From a virus, in IMG/VR virus record IMGVR_UViG_3300044608_001994, positions 1 to 30,335 of that record: a DNA stretch of 30,335 nt; one strand, written 5' to 3'. Position numbers and translations under genes: made by a program. The notes beneath the pieces were generated by a model. The model saw only the letters and a program-made list of their open reading frames with translations. It was not told the DNA's origin and did no database searches. Positions 14,645 to 22,276 of the stretch are shown here, in pieces (position 1 is the stretch's first letter; every line of letters starts with the position of its first letter).

Positions 14645-15285
14645 TCATTGGAATTTGCGGGCTGATCGGCGCTGGCAAAGACACAGCAGCAGACTACTTG
14701 GTCAACTTTCACGGATTTAGACGCGACAGTTTTGCAGCCACACTCAAAGATGCTGTGGCAGCAGTGTTTGGATGGAATAGGGATTTGTTGGAAGGGCGCA
14801 CCAAGGGAGCACGAGAATGGCGTGAACAAGTGGATCCATGGTGGAGCCAGCGCCTGGGCATGGAAATTACTCCAAGATGGATTTTACAAAATTGGGGTAC
14901 AGAAGTGTGTCGTAATGGATTTCACAAAGACATTTGGATTGCCAGCTTGGAAAATAAACTGCGTCAAACCAATGACAATGTTGTAATCAGCGACTGTAGG
15001 TTCTTCAATGAAGTTGATGCCATTAGAAATCTAGGCGGCAAGATTGTTTGGATTCAGCGAGGCCCCACACCACATTGGTACGACATTGCTGCCCGGGCAA
15101 ATCGCGGCGATGTCAAAGCACAACAGTGGCTAAAAAACGAAGGTATTCATGCCAGTGAAACTAGTTGGGCAGGCACTGATTTTGATTTGATCATTGCCAA
15201 TGACGGCATGATTGATGATCTTTATCAGCAGCTCAACGGTCTGCTTGAAGATCACTTACCTGCCAAGGATTTGGTAGTCGTTTGA
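14641..15285 (+). CDS. 1: Deoxynucleoside monophosphate kinase, T4 gp1-like
   Basis: 214 residues. The P-loop GLIGAGKDT lies at residues 7-15. FAATLKDAVAAVFGW, LLEGRTKGAREWRE, the MEITPRWILQNWGTE segment and VVISDCRFFNEVDAI match T4 gene 1 kinase and its relatives. The enzyme phosphorylates dNMPs (including those from degraded host DNA) to dNDPs for phage replication. It is coupled by ATGA to the exonuclease gene upstream, which could feed it dNMPs. Its last 53 bp overlap the 3' end of the antisense zinc-binding gene. Confidence 0.9.
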   Translation: MIIGICGLIGAGKDTAADYLVNFHGFRRDSFAATLKDAVAAVFGWNRDLLEGRTKGAREWREQVDPWWSQRLGMEITPRWILQNWGTEVCRNGFHKDIWIASLENKLRQTNDNVVISDCRFFNEVDAIRNLGGKIVWIQRGPTPHWYDIAARANRGDVKAQQWLKNEGIHASETSWAGTDFDLIIANDGMIDDLYQQLNGLLEDHLPAKDLVVV

Positions 15286-15577
15286 TTTCTTCCACACAGT
15301 TCAAACACACTGTTCTTAGATTGGACAGTTCAGTGTTGTGTAGTCGGCCATCAATGTGATAGACCAGTAACTGACTGGCATATTTGGCTTTGAAACCGCA
15401 GCGATCGCAGCGATCTTTTTTCTTGTATCCTGCTGACTGCCATCTGGACACAGGTGGTTTTTGTTTGCGGCCACGACTGATACAGTGTCCACAGCGTTGG
15501 CGATAATGAACAATGTCATTTCGACGGTAGTTCACTGCTGCTGGTCTTTGATTACATGCTTTACACACAGGTCGCAT
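15233..15577 (-). CDS. HNH-like zinc-binding protein
   Basis: 114 residues with four Cys pairs: C5/C8, C29/C32, C57/C60 and C91/C94. LLVYHIDGRLHNTELSNLR (H74, D76, N86) followed by CLNC is the HNH layout. The usual first histidine is replaced by tyrosine and the histidine after the last CxxC by valine, so nuclease activity is uncertain. Related proteins are common in T4-like aquatic phages. A homing-type nuclease remnant or DNA-binding regulator are both possible. It is antisense to its neighbours, overlaps the dNMP kinase 3' end by 53 bp, and starts 4 nt after a late box. Confidence 0.75.
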   Translation of the reverse strand: MRPVCKACNQRPAAVNYRRNDIVHYRQRCGHCISRGRKQKPPVSRWQSAGYKKKDRCDRCGFKAKYASQLLVYHIDGRLHNTELSNLRTVCLNCVEEIKRLPNPWQVSDLQADR

Positions 15578-15581
15578 GGCA

Positions 15582-15589
15582 TATTTATT
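15582..15589 (-). promoter_or_regulatory. Late promoter box (AATAAATA), minus strand
   Basis: Minus-strand AATAAATA with upstream AAGGTTTTTC. The ATG of the HNH-like gene (15577) follows after 4 nt, so a leaderless late transcript is expected. It is divergent to the sheath promoter at 15640-15647. Confidence 0.65.
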
Positions 15590-15639
15590 GAAAAACCTTT
15601 GCCAAAGGCCTGGCTAAACAAGCAAAATATCAAGGTTTC

Positions 15640-15647
15640 AATAAATA
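15640..15647 (+). promoter_or_regulatory. Late promoter box (AATAAATA) for the tail sheath gene
   Basis: AATAAATA preceded by AAGGTTTC (15632-15639). ATG 15674 follows with a strong AAGGAG Shine-Dalgarno at 15663-15668. Confidence 0.8.
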
Positions 15648-15673
15648 TTTGAAAGTTTTACAAAGGAGCCACC

Positions 15674-18600
15674 ATGGCACTGATTTCCCCAGGAGTACAA
15701 GTTACAGTAATTGACGAAAGCAATTACATTCCCGCAGCAACCAATTCTGTTCCCTATTTTGTAATTGCCACAGCAGAAAACAAAGTATCAGGATCAGGTG
15801 TTGGAGTGGCCGCTGGCACCACTGAAGCAAATGCTAACAAAGTTTATTTGATAACCAGTCAACGCGATCTCACTCAGACCTTTGGTGTACCATTTTTTTA
15901 CAAAACTACATCTGGCACAGCAATCAACGGATATGAACTCAATGAGTATGGATTACTGGCTGCGTACAGTGCTCTGGGAGCTACCAACAGAGCATATGTT
16001 CAACGTGTCAACATTGATCTAACTGAGCTCACTGGTACGCTGGTACGCCCTACTAGTGATCCTGCCAATGGCACTTGGTGGCTAAACACAACCAATACAC
16101 TGTGGGGTATATTTCAGTGGAATATAACCACTGGTACTTTTACTAACCAAGTACCTGCTGCCATTGTCAGCAGCAGTGATCTCACTGGTGGTATCCCTAG
16201 CACCAGCTTTGGCAGCATTGGTGACTACGCAGTTGATTATACCAACGCTGACAATCCAATGTACTACAAAAACAGCAGCAACGATTGGGTCCTGGTTGGC
16301 AGCGATGATTGGAAAGCCAGCTGGCCCACAGTTCAAGGCACCAAGACCGTGACTGGTACTTTGTCACCAGGGTGGACAATCAACATCAATAATCAAGGTG
16401 TGACTGTGCCAAGTTCGCCAGACAACGACCTAGATGGCTTGGTAGAAGATATCAACAACGCCAATATTCAAGGCGTAACTGCGGCCAATGTTGATAGCAA
16501 ATTGGTGCTTTATGCTGACAGTGCTGCTACCAATGACGGCAGCAGTGCCGACGGGCAAGGCATTATCTATATTGATGAAAGCAGTACTTCAGCACTGATG
16601 ACAGCGTTGGGTATCACTGCAGGTGCTGTGTATAACTCACCATTTTTACAACAAAGCCCAAATTACACTGTGCCACGTTGGAAAACCACTGACACAGATC
16701 CACGCCCAACTGGCAGTGTTTGGTTCAAAACCAATACTCCCAATCTTGGAGCTAATATATCTGTGCTACGTTACAATTCGTCATTGGAACAATGGGTCAG
16801 TCAAACTGTTGGATTGTATGAATCGCCTATTGCTGCCACAGCAGCCCTGGATCCCAGCGGCGGAGGCAAAAACATTGCGGCCAACACAGTGTTTGGATGG
16901 TATAATTTTGCGCCAGAAGAAAATCTTACAACATCTACTATTCATCAAACACAAACTGTATCATTGTTTTATCGACCCAGCACAGGTGCTTTGAATGTGA
17001 CTGGAGCCGTTGAAACTCCAAGCTTCACTGTGGGCGATCAATTTACTATTGCCACAGCCGCTCCAGGGTCTACCACTTACACCACTCCAGTGACTGCAAC
17101 CATTGGCGGCACTGGATCAGCAGCTGATTTTGTGGCGGCGGTCAGTGCTGCTGGTGTACCAGCGGTGAGTGCTACCATTGACAGTGCTGGTTACATTGTG
17201 TTGACTCAAAGCAATGGCAATACCATTAAACTGGCTGATGTTGGCGGAGACACAGCTCTGTCAGATGCTGGTTTTACCAATGCGCTGGACGGATCATACC
17301 TTGACATTGAAGGAAACTTGTATTTGTCAAATTGGTATGCCTTGGAATACACAGCCAGTGCCACTGAGCCCACAATATTGCCTGCTACTGGTCGTCTGTG
17401 GTATTACAGCACAGTAAGTCAAGTTGACATCATGATCAACGACGGTACCAATGGATGGGTAGGTTATCGCAATGAAACCAATGATGTGCGCGGTTTTAAT
17501 TTAAGCAACACAGATCCAAATGGTCCACTGATCAGTGCCAGCGCACCAACTGAACAAAGCGATGGCACCAGTTTGGTCTATGGTGATCTTTGGGTAGATA
17601 CCAGCGATTTAGAAAATTATCCAGTGATTCGCAGATGGCAAACAGTTGACAGTGTTGACCAGTGGATTTTGATTGACAACACTGATCAAACCACAGAAAA
17701 CGGAATATTGTTTGCCGATGCTCGTTGGAGTTCAACCGGCGATGTGAATCCTGTCACAGACAACTATCCAACTATCAAGAGTTTGCTGACCAGCAACTAT
17801 TTGGATGTTGACGCTCCTGACAGTACATTGTATCCATCTGGCATGCTGTTGTTCAACACACGTCGCAGTGGTTACAATGTCAAGAGTTTCCAGGCCAATT
17901 ATTTCAATCCGCAAGACTTTGACTATCCAATCTGGGACAGCACCACTGCGTATGTCACAGGCGATCAAGTGCTGGCTGGTACCACATTGTATGTTGCTAT
18001 TCAAGCCAGCACAAATCAGAATCCAACAACTCAAACTGCTTTTTGGCAGCCGCTGGAAACTGACACTTGGGTCACAGCCAGTGGTAATCGCAATGACGGA
18101 TCACCTTACATGGGACGTCAGGCCCAGCGTGTGATGATTGTAAATCAACTCAAGAGCGGAGTTGACGCCAACACTGATATCAGAGAAGAACAGCGCGAAT
18201 TCAACTTGTTGGCATGCCCAGGATATCCTGAAGTGATCAGCAATTTGATCCAACTCAACAACGACCGAGACAATACTGGATTTGTTGTGGGTGACACCCC
18301 AATGAGATTGGAAGGCACTGGTACTGCTATTGAAGCTTATGCGGCAACTACCAGTGACAGTGATCCGTATGCTGCTACATTCTATCCCAGCTGCCAGACA
18401 GTGGATCTCAGCGGATCAGCAGTGGTTCAACCGCCTAGCCATATGATGGTTCGTACCATGATTCGCAACGACGAAATCGCATATCCATGGTTGGCTCCAG
18501 CAGGTACTCAACGCGGTGTGATTGACAATGCTGATAACATTGGTTACATTGATGCCACAACCGGTGAGTTCGTTTCATTGGGTGTGAATCAAGGTCTTCG

Positions 18601-19045
18601 CGACATTCTGTACGAAAGACGCATCAACCCAATTACATTTGTGCCCGGAGTTGGTATCACAAACTTTGGTAACAAAACTACCTATAGTTTGGATTCTGCA
18701 CTGAATCGAATCAATGTTGGTCGCTTGGTAGCATTCCTAAGAGCAAGGTTACAGAGCATTGGTAAGAATTACTTGTTTGAGCCCAATGATCAAATTACTC
18801 GTAACGAAATCAGCAATTCTATCAACAGTCTCATGGTTGATTTGGTTGCCAAGCGCGGCGTGTATGACTTCCTGGTGGTGTGTGATGAAAGCAACAACAC
18901 ACCAGCTCGAATTGATCGCAATGAACTTTGGGTAGACATTGCTATCGAGCCAGTGAAAGCTGTGGAATTCATTTATATTCCGATCAGACTCAAGAACACT
19001 GGCGAAATTGCTGCTGGAGTTGTGGCATCGTCACAAACCGTCTAA
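15674..19045 (+). CDS. 18: Tail sheath protein gp18-like, greatly enlarged
   Basis: 1123 residues against 659 in T4. The N-terminus (MALISPGVQVTVIDESNYIP, LITSQRDLTQTFGVPFFY, NRAYVQRVNIDL) and the C-terminal ~330 residues (NLLACPGYPEVI, YPWLAPAGTQRGVID, LYERRINPITFVPGVGI, NVGRLVAFLRARLQSIGKNYLFEPND) are standard contractile sheath. The C-terminal part polymerises around the tube and contracts at injection. Between about 115 and 795 lie inserted surface modules: repeated Trp-rich GDLW-type units, two domains like the flagellin hook-IN motif (about 224-317 and 449-540), and a CBM5/12-like segment (W754-W791). Late box, strong AAGGAG and a terminator at the end indicate high late expression. Confidence 0.95.
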   Translation: MALISPGVQVTVIDESNYIPAATNSVPYFVIATAENKVSGSGVGVAAGTTEANANKVYLITSQRDLTQTFGVPFFYKTTSGTAINGYELNEYGLLAAYSALGATNRAYVQRVNIDLTELTGTLVRPTSDPANGTWWLNTTNTLWGIFQWNITTGTFTNQVPAAIVSSSDLTGGIPSTSFGSIGDYAVDYTNADNPMYYKNSSNDWVLVGSDDWKASWPTVQGTKTVTGTLSPGWTININNQGVTVPSSPDNDLDGLVEDINNANIQGVTAANVDSKLVLYADSAATNDGSSADGQGIIYIDESSTSALMTALGITAGAVYNSPFLQQSPNYTVPRWKTTDTDPRPTGSVWFKTNTPNLGANISVLRYNSSLEQWVSQTVGLYESPIAATAALDPSGGGKNIAANTVFGWYNFAPEENLTTSTIHQTQTVSLFYRPSTGALNVTGAVETPSFTVGDQFTIATAAPGSTTYTTPVTATIGGTGSAADFVAAVSAAGVPAVSATIDSAGYIVLTQSNGNTIKLADVGGDTALSDAGFTNALDGSYLDIEGNLYLSNWYALEYTASATEPTILPATGRLWYYSTVSQVDIMINDGTNGWVGYRNETNDVRGFNLSNTDPNGPLISASAPTEQSDGTSLVYGDLWVDTSDLENYPVIRRWQTVDSVDQWILIDNTDQTTENGILFADARWSSTGDVNPVTDNYPTIKSLLTSNYLDVDAPDSTLYPSGMLLFNTRRSGYNVKSFQANYFNPQDFDYPIWDSTTAYVTGDQVLAGTTLYVAIQASTNQNPTTQTAFWQPLETDTWVTASGNRNDGSPYMGRQAQRVMIVNQLKSGVDANTDIREEQREFNLLACPGYPEVISNLIQLNNDRDNTGFVVGDTPMRLEGTGTAIEAYAATTSDSDPYAATFYPSCQTVDLSGSAVVQPPSHMMVRTMIRNDEIAYPWLAPAGTQRGVIDNADNIGYIDATTGEFVSLGVNQGLRDILYERRINPITFVPGVGITNFGNKTTYSLDSALNRINVGRLVAFLRARLQSIGKNYLFEPNDQITRNEISNSINSLMVDLVAKRGVYDFLVVCDESNNTPARIDRNELWVDIAIEPVKAVEFIYIPIRLKNTGEIAAGVVASSQTV

Positions 19046-19062
19046 CGACATCGCTAGACCAG

Positions 19063-19092
19063 AAAATGGGGGTTTTGACCCCCATTTTTTTT
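19063..19092 (+). terminator. Rho-independent terminator after the sheath gene
   Basis: AATGGGGG (19065-19072) pairs with CCCCCATT (19079-19086) around TTTTGA, extendable by two A-T pairs, and runs into eight T. It separates the sheath from the tube gene, which has its own late box. Confidence 0.95.
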
Positions 19093-19104
19093 GACCACTC
19101 AGAC

Positions 19105-19112
19105 CATAAATA
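19105..19112 (+). promoter_or_regulatory. Late promoter box (CATAAATA) for the tail tube gene
   Basis: 7 of 8 matches to TATAAATA, just after the sheath terminator. AGGAGA at 19120-19125 is the Shine-Dalgarno for ATG 19134. Confidence 0.85.
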
Positions 19113-19133
19113 ACACTATAGGAGATATGTAAA

Positions 19134-19769
19134 ATGGCTGTGAATTCACTCTCAAGAATGACAGTACCGTTGGCCAGTGATCAAAGCTCGTCAACACAAG
19201 GTTTGTTGATGCCCAAACTCAAATATCGCTTTAGAGTGATATTTCAAAACTTTGGTGTGTCAACTCCTACCACTGAACTCACAAAGCAAGTCATGGACTT
19301 CAAACGTCCGTCAGTGAGCTACGATGACATCATCATCCCAATCTACAACAGTGAACTCAAACTGGCTGGCAAATACCACTGGGCCGAAGTTACCTGTAAT
19401 CTCAGAGACGATGCCAGTGGCAATGTCAGCAAGTTGGTTGGTGAGCAGGTTCAAAAACAAATGGACTTTTTGGAAATGGCCAGTGCGTCTGCTGGTATTG
19501 ATTACAAATTTACCACACGATTTGAAGTGCTGGACGGCGGCAACGGCGCATCTGAACCAAGAGTTTTGGAACAGTGGGAACTGTATGGTTGCTATCTGAA
19601 AAACGTAGATTATGGTGCCATGGACTACGGCAGCAGTGACCCAGTGACTATTTCTTTGACCATCTTGTTTGACAATGCTAACCAAGTGCCTGAAGGTTCT
19701 GGCATTGGTGGTGTTCTTGGACGTACTCTGGGAGACGTGGTCACTGGTATTGGTACTGCTCAGGTCTAA
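19134..19769 (+). CDS. 19: Tail tube protein gp19-like
   Basis: 211 residues (T4 gp19 is 163). It has the tube monomer layout: LMPKLKYRFRVIFQNFG, a TKQVMDFKRPSVSYDDIIIP strand pair, YNSELKLAGKYHWAEVTCNL, QKQMDFLEM, WELYGCYLKNVDYGAMDY and the VTISLTILFDNANQ end. The protein stacks in rings to form the channel through which DNA is injected. Location directly downstream of gp18 is as in T4. The C-terminal glycine-rich tail (GSGIGGVLGRTLGD) is longer than in T4. Confidence 0.92.
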   Translation: MAVNSLSRMTVPLASDQSSSTQGLLMPKLKYRFRVIFQNFGVSTPTTELTKQVMDFKRPSVSYDDIIIPIYNSELKLAGKYHWAEVTCNLRDDASGNVSKLVGEQVQKQMDFLEMASASAGIDYKFTTRFEVLDGGNGASEPRVLEQWELYGCYLKNVDYGAMDYGSSDPVTISLTILFDNANQVPEGSGIGGVLGRTLGDVVTGIGTAQV

Positions 19770-19780
19770 GCTACAGTACT

Positions 19781-20956
19781 ATGTCATTTGGCCAGGACTT
19801 TCTTAGAGGGTTTGCCGGACCGCGTGGGCTTAAAGATTATGCCCACGCCAGTAAAACTTTTCTTACCAACGGATATGAACTTGTACCCAATTACAAGTTC
19901 ATGTTCCATGTCAAGTTCAATCTCAACACCACACAGATACCTGCCTTGACATCAGTGTTTAATCCCACTGAAATTGCTCAGATGGGACTCATGGTCAAAA
20001 ACGTTCAGCTGCCCCAATTCACTGTTGACACTGAAGTGATGAATCAGTACAACAGAAAACGCATCATACAAAAGCGGGTTAACTATCAGCCAGTACAGAT
20101 TGAGTTTCATGACGACGGCGGCGATTTGATTCGCACACTTTGGTACAACTGGTTCAGCTACTACTACAAAGATCCTGTGTACCAATACGGCAATGCTCCT
20201 AACCAGCCAGGCAGATTTGTTACCGACAGCCAACCAGGATTTGGATACGGCTATCGAGATACCTACGAAAAGCAACGATCTGGCAATGCCAACGACTGGG
20301 GCTACATGAATGAAAGCTACTACGATGGCGGAGCAGGAGGCGAGTTTGCTCAAAAGAAACCTTACTTCTTTTCAGACATTACCATTTATGGCTTGACACC
20401 CAATCGCCACAAATGGATCAGCTATGTGTTGATCAATCCAATGATCAGAGACTGGCGTCATGATCAGTACAATTACACCGAAGGTGGTGGCACCATGAGT
20501 AACTTCTGTACCATTGAATACGAAACAGTGAAATACTACAGTGGTGGGCTTGGTGGAGTGCGTCCTGATACCAATGTCAAAGGCTTTGGTGATCCAGCCT
20601 ATTACGATACCATACCCAGCAGCTTGAGCAGACCTGGCAGTGGTGCCAGCGTGCTGGGACAAGGCGGATTGTTGGACGCTGGTATAGGCATTGCACAAGA
20701 CCTACAAAATAGAAACTTCCTGGGCGCAGCATTGACAGCTCTCACAACTAGAAACACTTGGAAAGGCAAAAATCTTCGTGCTGTGATCAACGAAGAAGCC
20801 AATGTGGCTGCTAGGTCAGTGATTCAAAACAGTTTGCCTGGCGCTGTGAGACAAATACAAAACAATTCAGGTGGATTTTTGTTTCCACGTGCGCCCACAT
20901 CCACTGCCACAACTGGCTTTGGCGGTGCTATATCTAGATCAACCACAACACAATAA
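19781..20956 (+). CDS. Tail-tube-like / baseplate tube-initiator-like structural protein
   Basis: 391 residues. MVKNVQLPQFTVDTEVMNQY, RKRIIQKRVNYQPVQIEFHD, FSDITIYGLTPNRHKW and VLINPMIRDWRHDQYNY follow the strand order of the gp19/gp48/gp54 tube superfamily. A Gly/Tyr-rich insertion lies in the middle (about 145-195), and a low-complexity Gly/Ser/Thr C-terminus follows. It is more like the larger tube-initiator or tube-cap proteins (T4 gp48 and gp54, 320-364 residues) than the tube monomer, but I cannot choose between them. It starts 11 bp after gp19 without its own promoter. A virion role is strongly suggested by context. Confidence 0.7.
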   Translation: MSFGQDFLRGFAGPRGLKDYAHASKTFLTNGYELVPNYKFMFHVKFNLNTTQIPALTSVFNPTEIAQMGLMVKNVQLPQFTVDTEVMNQYNRKRIIQKRVNYQPVQIEFHDDGGDLIRTLWYNWFSYYYKDPVYQYGNAPNQPGRFVTDSQPGFGYGYRDTYEKQRSGNANDWGYMNESYYDGGAGGEFAQKKPYFFSDITIYGLTPNRHKWISYVLINPMIRDWRHDQYNYTEGGGTMSNFCTIEYETVKYYSGGLGGVRPDTNVKGFGDPAYYDTIPSSLSRPGSGASVLGQGGLLDAGIGIAQDLQNRNFLGAALTALTTRNTWKGKNLRAVINEEANVAARSVIQNSLPGAVRQIQNNSGGFLFPRAPTSTATTGFGGAISRSTTTQ

Positions 20957-21321
20957 TGGCCACCGTAAACAATATCAATCCCAGAATTGACACCACTGTG
21001 CGAGTGTTTGACAGTTTCTACGGCTATGAAGAATTTGTGCCAGCTGCCGAATATGACATTGTGTACAGTTTTTTCAGATCAGTGGTACCAGATCCGCTGG
21101 CTGCTGGTAATTTTTCTATCAGTTTGTTTCGCATAGCTGACTCAACACAGACACCAGTGTTGACTCTGTTACAGACCATTCAAGAAAATGGTACCACTGC
21201 AATTCAGTTGACACAGACACTGACTTACTACCTCAACAACCTGCGTAGCCCAGCCACTTTACTGGGAGTTGGAGCTATCACAGCACCCAATCAATACACA
21301 GCAAGAAACGTGCTGGCATAA
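20956..21321 (+). CDS. Small conserved protein of unknown function in the tail block
   Basis: 121 residues; its ATG shares a base with the preceding stop (TAATG), so it is translationally coupled to the tube-like gene. DTTVRVFDSFYGYEEFVPAA and a mostly beta pattern followed by a Gln/Thr-rich stretch (TIQENGTTAIQLTQTLTYY) are visible. No signal peptide, membrane segment or catalytic motif. Position between tube-like and head-completion genes suggests a minor virion or assembly protein. I do not recognise a family with known function. Confidence 0.75.
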   Translation: MATVNNINPRIDTTVRVFDSFYGYEEFVPAAEYDIVYSFFRSVVPDPLAAGNFSISLFRIADSTQTPVLTLLQTIQENGTTAIQLTQTLTYYLNNLRSPATLLGVGAITAPNQYTARNVLA

Positions 21322-21324
21322 ACC

Positions 21325-21756
21325 ATGGCAAAGTGGGCACAAGGACCATACACAGTTCAAAACCCACAGAAATACGTGGGCAATAGAACTCCGAGATATA
21401 GATCAGGCTGGGAACTCAGTTTCATGCGGTTCTGTGACACAAACGATCATGTATTACAGTGGGCCAGTGAAGCCATACAAATACCATATCGTCATCCACT
21501 CACTGGCAAACAAACCATATACGTGCCTGATTTTTTGATCACGTATCGTACCAGAAACAACATGGTACGAGCAGAAGTGATTGAAATCAAACCCAAAAAT
21601 CAAAGTGTGGTTGAAAGCAAAATGAACAGCAGAGACCGCGCTGTGGTGGCCATAAATTATGCCAAATGGGATCAAGCCACCAAATGGTGTCGACGCAACG
21701 GCTTGCTGTTTAGAGTGATCACCGAAGATCAAATGTTCCATAACGGTAAAAAGTAA
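21325..21756 (+). CDS. 4: Head completion protein gp4-like (TnsA-type nuclease fold)
   Basis: 143 residues (T4 gp4 is 150). NPQKYVGN, RYRSGWELSFMRFCD, VLQWASEAIQIPYRHP, YVPDFLITY and VRAEVIEIKPKNQ closely follow T4 gp4/50. E30, P68-D69 and E87-x-K89 form a PD-(D/E)xK-type site. In T4 the protein is needed to finish filled heads before tail joining; a nuclease role at the packaged DNA end has been proposed from the fold. It starts 3 bp after the previous gene. Confidence 0.88.
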   Translation: MAKWAQGPYTVQNPQKYVGNRTPRYRSGWELSFMRFCDTNDHVLQWASEAIQIPYRHPLTGKQTIYVPDFLITYRTRNNMVRAEVIEIKPKNQSVVESKMNSRDRAVVAINYAKWDQATKWCRRNGLLFRVITEDQMFHNGKK

Positions 21757-21758
21757 GC

Positions 21759-21766
21759 CATAAATA
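21759..21766 (+). promoter_or_regulatory. Late promoter box (CATAAATA) for gp16
   Basis: CATAAATA then TGGC and ATG 21771: only 4 nt between box and start codon and no Shine-Dalgarno. This repeats the spacing of the minus-strand box at 15582-15589 (AATAAATA, TGCC, ATG). Confidence 0.7.
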
Positions 21767-21770
21767 TGGC

Positions 21771-22256
21771 ATGACCAAAAAACTTGAGGAATTGTTTGAT
21801 CTGCCGCCTAGCGAACACGACGTACAAATTTCTTTGCCTGAGATTCCGCTCACCCAACAGGCCATTCACAACATTGACGACGCCATTGACAAAATTGATG
21901 CTGCGCTGCCCACAGTGCGAGATCTATCAGCCAGTGACGCAGAGCTAGACGAGCTGGCCAAAAAAGCCGAACAAAGCTTTGACGACCTTATGAATCTGGG
22001 CATGAATGTTGATTCAAGATTTGCTGCTGAAATCTTTGCCACTGCTGGTGCCATGCTGGGCCATGCGCTCACAGCCAAAACAGCCAAGCTCAACAAAAAA
22101 CTCAAGATGATTGATCTACAACTCAAAAAAGCCAGACTGGATCAACAGGCTCCAGAGTCTGATCCCACACCCACTGGCACTGGACATGTGTTGGATCGCA
22201 ACGAAATACTGGACCGCTTGCTGGGTGACAGACGCACAAAAGCCAAAAAAGAATAA
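21771..22256 (+). CDS. 16: Small terminase subunit gp16-like
   Basis: 161 residues (T4 gp16 is 164). The central helical hairpin matches gp16: SFDDLMNLGMNVDSRFAAEI (about 69-88), AGAMLGHALTAKTAKLNKKL and KMIDLQLKKARLDQQ, then a loose Pro-rich link and HVLDRNEILDRLL. gp16 forms rings that regulate the large terminase during packaging. In T4 gene 17 follows directly; here it lies about 7.2 kb downstream. The transcript from the late box at 21759 would be leaderless. Confidence 0.87.
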   Translation: MTKKLEELFDLPPSEHDVQISLPEIPLTQQAIHNIDDAIDKIDAALPTVRDLSASDAELDELAKKAEQSFDDLMNLGMNVDSRFAAEIFATAGAMLGHALTAKTAKLNKKLKMIDLQLKKARLDQQAPESDPTPTGTGHVLDRNEILDRLLGDRRTKAKKE

Positions 22257-22259
22257 ATA
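22252..22259 (+). promoter_or_regulatory. Late promoter box (AATAAATA) for the head-cargo cluster
   Basis: The box overlaps the gp16 stop codon (TAA at 22254-22256). An AGGGA Shine-Dalgarno precedes ATG 22277. No further late box was seen until gp17, so the cargo genes may form one transcript. Confidence 0.75.
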
Positions 22260-22276
22260 TCATATAGGGAACAGCC

